The notes under the pieces: model-generated
Seen by the model: the letters and a program-made list of their open reading frames with translations, nothing else
Databases searched by the model: none
Told to the model about the DNA's origin: nothing
DNA from: Actinophytocola sp963840275
GTDB lineage: Bacteria; Actinomycetota; Actinomycetes; Mycobacteriales; Pseudonocardiaceae
DNA: 64,000 nt
Direction of reading: 5' to 3'
Assembly (NCBI GenBank): GCA_963840275.1
Contig: CAWIYK010000002.1
Coordinates: 124,001-188,000, forward strand
Shown here: positions 60,039-64,000 of the stretch, one piece after another
How the letters are laid out: each line of letters begins with the position of its first letter
How positions within the stretch are numbered: the first letter of the stretch is position 1
Position numbers and translations under genes: made by a program

Positions 60039-60058
60039 GGGCAGGCGCCAGCCTGCCC
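60039..60058. terminator. GC-rich hairpin between phoU and espG
   Basis: GGGCAGGC and GCCTGCCC form an 8-base-pair stem with a GCCA loop, between two convergent gene ends. There is no T tract, so termination would be of the GC-hairpin type common in actinobacteria. Confidence 0.45.
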
Positions 60059-60128
60059 GTAACGCCTGAACCAGGGCGGCGGAGGCTCGCGGGTCAAGAG
60101 TGGCGAAGCCACCAGCGACAGGCGAACA

Positions 60129-60899
60129 TCAACGCCGAGGAGCAACAGCCTCGATCATCTCGCCCAAAGCATGCGTCAACCGAACACTGTCGGCCGGCGA
60201 GAAAGTACTGCGCACCTGCCCATCCTCACCAGGCGGCCGAGAAAGCGTCAGATACCGACCAGCATCCGTGTCGACCCACGTCAGCCCGCCGCCGTTCAGC
60301 TCGCGCCCCGACAACCAGTCGCGCCCGCTGACGGTGAAGAACCCCGTCCCGGTCCTCGGCCGGTTCAGGTAGCTGGCGGCCACCCGTAGCTGCTGGTCGG
60401 CGCCGTGCCGCCCGGGCTGCACGGTCCCGAAGGGATCGTCGTAGTCCACGTGGCGGGCGCCGGGCTGGGTGATGGTCACGGACTGCCCTGGTCCGGCCGC
60501 CAGCTTCGGCAGCAACCCCACCAACGTCACCGCCAGCGCGGTGGGCCGGATCAGCTCCAACCGCAGGCTCTGCCCCTCCAGCACGGCCAGCACCGCGGTC
60601 TCGCCACTGGTGGCCGCCCGCGCGTAGATCTGCCGGCTCTTCTCGACGGTCCCCATGACGGCGATCGCGATCACGTAGTCGGACAGCGCGCGCATCGCCT
60701 TCGTCAGCTCGGGGTCGAGGTCGCCCCGGCGGATCAGCCCACGCTTGTGCAGATCGACGAACACGGCACGCGCGATCCGCTGCCGGTCCCGCTCGTACTC
60801 ACCGAAACTGGGGATGTCGAAGGGAAACTGCCGAACATTGACGTCGAGGGTCTGACCGAGCACGTCCGCGGCGGCGAGCGAGAGCGTGAACGACGCCAT
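60129..60899 (-). CDS. espG: EspG family ESX chaperone
   Basis: The 256-residue protein has the EspG layout: LSLAAADVLGQTLDVNVRQFPFDIPSFGE, then a central R-Q-I-Y-A-R and a C-terminal L-S-R-P-P-G-E-D-G. EspG binds PPE-type substrates and delivers them to the ESX ATPase. ATG 60899 overlaps the preceding TGA by one base; GTG 60902 is an alternative. It directly follows a PPE-like gene and a PE-like gene, its probable clients. Its coupling to the distal frame of the PPE gene shows that the distal frame is meant to be translated. Confidence 0.85.
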   Translation of the reverse strand: MASFTLSLAAADVLGQTLDVNVRQFPFDIPSFGEYERDRQRIARAVFVDLHKRGLIRRGDLDPELTKAMRALSDYVIAIAVMGTVEKSRQIYARAATSGETAVLAVLEGQSLRLELIRPTALAVTLVGLLPKLAAGPGQSVTITQPGARHVDYDDPFGTVQPGRHGADQQLRVAASYLNRPRTGTGFFTVSGRDWLSGRELNGGGLTWVDTDAGRYLTLSRPPGEDGQVRSTFSPADSVRLTHALGEMIEAVAPRR

Positions 60900-62612
60900 C
60901 ACTCACCGATCACGGGCGGCGCGGTCATCTGGTCGGTGCCGAACACGGCGTCCGGGTCGCCCTCGACGAGGAACGACGGCCGCTTGTGCTCGCCGTCCTC
61001 CTCGTCGTCGGCTCGGTTGCCACCCATCGGCATCATGCCGGCGCCGCCGCGACCACCCGCGCCGCCGCGGCCGACCGCGCCGCCCTCGGCCGCGAACGCG
61101 CCGCCGGGACCCATCCCGCCGGCTCCCAGACCGCCGCGACCGAGACCGCCCTGGCCGCCACCGCCGCTGCCACCCGGCCCACCGCCGAACCCGCCGCCAC
61201 CGGGCCCGCCACCGCCCGGCCCGAAGCCGCGCCCGCCACCGAACCCGCTGCCACGGCCACGCTCGAAGTCACCGCCGCCGCCGGGCCCGCCGGGCCCGCC
61301 GATCGGCATGGGCCCGCCGGGAAAGCCGGGGCCGCCGGGGTTGCCGGGATTCGGTCCGGGCTGGTTGCCGCCACCGGACCCGGGCGGCGGGAAGCCGCCG
61401 GGGAACTGGCCGCCGGGCAGGTCGCCGCTGGGCGTGGTGCCGCTGCCGGGACCACCCGGCAGGTTGCCGCCAGGCCCGTTCGGCCCGGTCGGGCCGTTGG
61501 GTCCACTTCGGGCCGTTGGGTCCATTCGGGCCGTTGGGTCCATTCGGGCCGTTGGGTCCATTGGGCCCGTTCGGCCCGTTGGGACCGTCGGTGCCGCCGG
61601 GCGGGACCGTCGGAACGCCCACCTGCCCGAAGTTGTCCGAAGAGGACTGCTGGCTGGACGTGCTGGAGGTGGAGCTGGTCGACTCGTACGGGTCGATGGT
61701 CTTCGACGGGATCTCCACCCGCTTCGCCGTCACCTCGATCGAGCTGCTGTTCATCGCGGGCGGCGGCCCGAACGCGGGCATCGTGCTCGCGCCGGACAGG
61801 CTGGCGTCGTACACGCCGACCACCTGCGCGGCCTTCTGGTGCGCCTCCTGTTTGGCGTTGTACTGCGCCATGTAGTCGTTGTACTTCGTGACCAGCTCGA
61901 ACGGGTTGCTCGTCGTCTGCAGGTCCCGGTTGGCGGCGGCGACGTCGAAGTCGACCGGCGGCGGCATGGCCCGCTTGGCCTCGGCGAGCGCGGAGGCCTG
62001 CAGGTTGGTCTGGGTGCCGGCGAGCTGCGCGCTCTGGCCGGCGTCGCCGACCCAGTTGCCGACCGACGCCATGAACCCGCGCGCGGCGTCACCCGCGGAG
62101 CCCTGCCAGTCCGACTGGCTGTTGTTGATCGCGTCGGCCACACCGGACTGGAAGCGGGTCATCGCGTTGCCCGCGGAGATCCACATGTCGCCGGTCTCGC
62201 CGACCGCGTCCGGGTCCACGCCCTCGGTGACCATCTGCTCGAGCTGCGGGTGCGGGTTGCTCAGGTAGTTCGAGCACATCATCATCGGACCCTGCCGGGT
62301 CGCGACGCCGCTCGCCAGCTCGGCGGCCTGCGCGTTCATGTCCTGGTTGTAGGTGTCGTTGACGCGGCTGCCGTGGTTGAAGAAGTCGATCATCCGGTCG
62401 ACCCAGCCGCCCTGCTCGACCTCGGCGTCGACCTGGTTCTCCGCGCTCTGCTCGGTCTCCGCGCCGGTGTCGGCCGTGGTGCCGCGGTCGAAGTAGGTGG
62501 AGCTGGTCGGGTCCCTGGTCGGGTCGTACGCCGGGCTGTCCGGGTCGTAGTGCTCACTGTTCGGGTCGGAGACCGACGTCGTCGAGTTCGGGTTGCGGAA
62601 AGTCGATGACAT
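60899..62612 (-). pseudogene. PPE-like ESX substrate, frameshifted in its Asn-Gly-Pro repeat
   Basis: The 5' frame (62612-61269) encodes a helical PPE-like domain with W-Q-G at SDWQGSAGDA, then S/T-rich and N-G-P repeats, but drifts into W-T-Q-R-P-D nonsense. The 3' frame (to 60899) continues S-G-P-N-G-P-T-G-P-N-G-P, a Gly-rich tail and the end F-L-V-E-G-D-P-D-A-V-F-G-T-D, a tail I recall from actinobacterial PPE-type proteins. One extra C at about 61506 explains the shift: other units read GTCCATTCGG, this one GTCCACTTCGG. If corrected the protein has ~570 residues. GAGG precedes ATG 62612. It could be a sequencing error, a broken gene or a phase-variable one. Confidence 0.75.
61491..61600. 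repeat. Tandem repeat coding for Asn-Gly-Pro
   Basis: Units of 18 bases (reading C-C-G-A-A-T-G-G-A-C-C-C-A-A-C-G-G-C on the minus strand) repeat about three times within shorter N-G-P units. The single-base insertion near 61506 falls in this repeat. Confidence 0.75.
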
Positions 62613-62621
62613 GGCGGTTCC

Positions 62622-63194
62622 TCAGGGCAGTTCGGGTTCGACGGCGGGCGCCAGCTGCGCCACGAGCTGGCAGGCCTGTTGGGCATCGCCGCCGACCGCC
62701 GTGCTGTCCACACGGGACGACGGGCCGACGCCGAGACTGACGGCGCAGCTGCCGGTCGGCCCGACGAACGACGTCGCGTCGTGCGTGCCGATCTTGGGCA
62801 GCTGCTGGACGTTCGTGCCGACGATGTCCGCGAGCCCCTGGGCCTCGAAGATCTCGACGGACACCGTGAAGCTCTCCTCGAGGGTCGCGCCGTCGCGCCG
62901 CCAGCGGCACACCCGCGCCGCGCCGACCTTCTTCTCCTCGCCGCCGGTGAGCTGGAGCGCCTGCTGCGTGGCGGCGGGGACGAGCGCGCACGGGTCGACG
63001 TCCGCGAGCCCGTCACCGGACGGCTCGCCCGACTCGCTCGACGGTGGCGACTCGCTGGTCTCGTCCGTCGTGGTCGTCGTGGTCGTCGTGGTCTCGTCCG
63101 CCGGCGCGGCGGAGCCGGGGGTCTTCTCGGCGCAGCCGGCCGCGGACAGGACTGTGACCACGGTGAGCGCGGCGAGTACCAGCGGGAGTCTCAA
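62622..63194 (-). CDS. DUF3558-like lipoprotein
   Basis: The 190-residue protein has a lipoprotein signal (M-R-L-P-L-V-L-A-A-L, lipobox S-A-A-G-C at C20), a Thr/Ser/Glu-rich spacer with a T9 run, and a domain with D-P-C-A-L-V-P, C-R-W-R and S-C-A-V-S-L-G, the DUF3558 pattern of actinobacterial lipoproteins. TTG 63194 is favoured because GAAGGG lies six bases upstream and the signal then starts cleanly; GTG 63215 lies inside the previous gene and has no ribosome site. It sits between the PE-like and PPE-like genes. Confidence 0.8.
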   Translation of the reverse strand: MRLPLVLAALTVVTVLSAAGCAEKTPGSAAPADETTTTTTTTTDETSESPPSSESGEPSGDGLADVDPCALVPAATQQALQLTGGEEKKVGAARVCRWRRDGATLEESFTVSVEIFEAQGLADIVGTNVQQLPKIGTHDATSFVGPTGSCAVSLGVGPSSRVDSTAVGGDAQQACQLVAQLAPAVEPELP

Positions 63195-63204
63195 CGGTGG
63201 CCCT

Positions 63205-63579
63205 TCAGACGGCACGGTAGTTCTGCGCGTTGCCCTGGTCGATGTCGCGGTAGTTCTTCATCGCGCCGATGACGCCCTTCTCGGCGTCGGCGAGCGAGGT
63301 GCGGAACTCGCGCAGCATCGTCAGGAAGCCCTCCTGATCGGTGGCGACGTTCTGCACGTACGGCTTCATCGTGGCGGCGCCGTTGCTGGTGCCGAGCGCC
63401 GGCTGCTGGGCGAGCGTGCCGAGGTCGGCGAGGTTCTCGTCGACCCACTTGGCCATCTCGCGGATGGCGGTCAGCAACGCCTTGCCGCCGGTCTCGTTGA
63501 CGGCGAAGGAGCCGTCGTTCGCGGCCTTCAGCAAGCCCTTCATCATCGGCATGGCACCGCCACCACCTGCGTCAAGCAT
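63205..63579 (-). CDS. PE-like small ESX partner
   Basis: The 124-residue helical protein starts M-L-D-A-G-G-G-G-A-M-P and includes GGKALLTAIREMAKWVDENLADLGTLAQQPALG and FLTMLREFRTSLADAEKGVIGAMKNYRDIDQGNAQNYR. It precedes the lipoprotein and the PPE-like gene in the espG operon, the position of a PE protein. ATG 63579 begins the natural helix; the upstream in-frame start lacks conservation. It has no signal peptide. Confidence 0.7.
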   Translation of the reverse strand: MLDAGGGGAMPMMKGLLKAANDGSFAVNETGGKALLTAIREMAKWVDENLADLGTLAQQPALGTSNGAATMKPYVQNVATDQEGFLTMLREFRTSLADAEKGVIGAMKNYRDIDQGNAQNYRAV

Positions 63580-63682
63580 GAGTTCGCCCCTACCTCGCAG
63601 CCAAGCCCACGACTCGCACGCTATCGCGCGCGGGACCACATTCTGACGCATGTCACGCGAACAGGGTTCCCTTTGGTAAAGG

Positions 63683-64000
63683 CTACTGAGCGTCCAGTTC
63701 GGCGATCAGCTTCTTGGTCGCCACCGCGCGGTAGCTCTCCTCGACCCACTCCTCGAGCAGGTCGCGGGGCGGCGCGTGCTGACCCTTGGCCGGGACGCTG
63801 ATCCAGCCGTGTCTGCCGAGGCCGTAGCCCGCCGGCTCGGCACCGGGGATCGCACGGGCGGCCTCGGCCGAGAACGGCAGCTTGACCGTCAGTGAGTCGG
63901 GGCCGTAGAAGACGAAGATCTTCTTGCCCACCTTGGTGACCGGGTCGCCCTCCCACGGCTCGTCCTCCCACGAGCCGGGGAAGGTGAGCGCGTGGCGGCG
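63683..64000 (-). CDS. MmcQ/YjbR family protein, start cut off by the window edge
   Basis: The visible 105 residues include W-E-D-E-P-W-E-G-D-P-V-T-K-V, then G-K-K-I-F-V-F-Y-G and a C-terminal H-G-W-I-S-V and E-E-W-V-E-E-S-Y-R, the MmcQ/YjbR double-wing fold. The frame stays open to base 64000, so the start lies outside the window. GTG and ATG codons inside would omit the conserved E-x-x-P-W part. It lies 104 bases upstream of the PE-like start, same strand. Confidence 0.85.
   Translation of the reverse strand, partial: RRHALTFPGSWEDEPWEGDPVTKVGKKIFVFYGPDSLTVKLPFSAEAARAIPGAEPAGYGLGRHGWISVPAKGQHAPPRDLLEEWVEESYRAVATKKLIAELDAQ

Noticed and set aside
60405..62609. Long open frame antisense to espG and the PPE-like gene
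   Set aside because: Pro/Arg/Gly nonsense opposite well-supported genes; no ribosome site.
63215..63579. tRNA or other RNA gene in the right-hand operon
   Set aside because: No cloverleaf or conserved RNA motif was seen; the small coding frames explain the stretch.

Overview
The window is very GC-rich, densely packed actinobacterial DNA. Its gene content (proteasome activator pafE beside an oxidoreductase and an aminotransferase-like gene as in mycobacteria, a complete ESX-type VII secretion system, EspG, mycosin, DUF3558 lipoproteins, a TgpA/DUF58/MoxR set) suggests a filamentous member of the Pseudonocardiales. This is inference from family content; no rRNA or marker gene is present to prove it. 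I saw no tRNA, rRNA, CRISPR array or transposase.

Layout. 0.2-5.1 kb: housekeeping genes (quinone oxidoreductase, a cysteine-desulfurase-like protein without its PLP lysine, PafE, Ogt, a PEP-mutase/isocitrate-lyase family enzyme) and a small unknown protein behind a near-consensus promoter. 5.4-9.3 kb: a YbaB-like / EspC-like / WXG-protein operon, an acidic Asp-repeat protein, a DUF6328 membrane protein and an unknown. 9.4-15.5 kb: TetR regulator, two coupled FHA proteins, ArsR-MFS divergent pair, a HicAB toxin-antitoxin pair and DusB. 15.5-26.3 kb: first ESX block, with two coupled paralogues of unknown function, two tandem small/large substrate-like modules, EccC, a WXG100 pair and mycosin. 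26.4-35.4 kb: a giant polymorphic-toxin locus (YbaB, small helical partner, toxin of about 2,000 residues, immunity-like gene, a duplicated orphan toxin tail, second immunity-like gene). 35.4-40.3 kb: pseudokinase, EccD, EccB. 40.7-47.1 kb: TgpA-like transglutaminase, DUF58, MoxR ATPase and an FN3 protein. 47.6-54.7 kb: two-component system, EccE, a LuxR-type regulator, an EccA-like ATPase fused to a beta-helix, a lone response regulator and a lipoprotein. 54.9-60 kb: diguanylate cyclase, LCP cell-wall ligase, PhoU-like protein. 60.1-63.6 kb: EspG, a frameshifted PPE-like substrate, DUF3558 lipoprotein and a PE-like partner. The right edge cuts an MmcQ/YjbR gene.

How they work together. EccB, EccC, EccD and EccE would form the membrane channel, MycP the periplasmic protease and EccA the cytosolic ATPase. 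EspG would chaperone the PE/PPE-like pair, and the WXG100 pair and toxin would be cargo. The toxin locus is the most unusual part. After an internal YwqJ-like deaminase domain and several hydrophobic segments, it has a block with a clan-CD-protease-like His-Gly / Ala-Cys signature and then a domain with the DRHxxN and IDHG signatures of PI3/4-kinase folds. A frameshift at a C5 tract separates the delivery part from that toxic part. The protease-like block is repeated downstream as an orphan cassette with a different tail and its own immunity-like gene, the arrangement expected of toxin-tip switching by recombination.

Two intergenic copies of a ~124-bp element carry paired TGTGGACAA (DnaA-box-like) sites with identical spacing. 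A 133-bp tandem repeat follows the sensor kinase gene. Many genes have an actinobacterial leaderless layout, TANNNT about 6 bases before the start codon.
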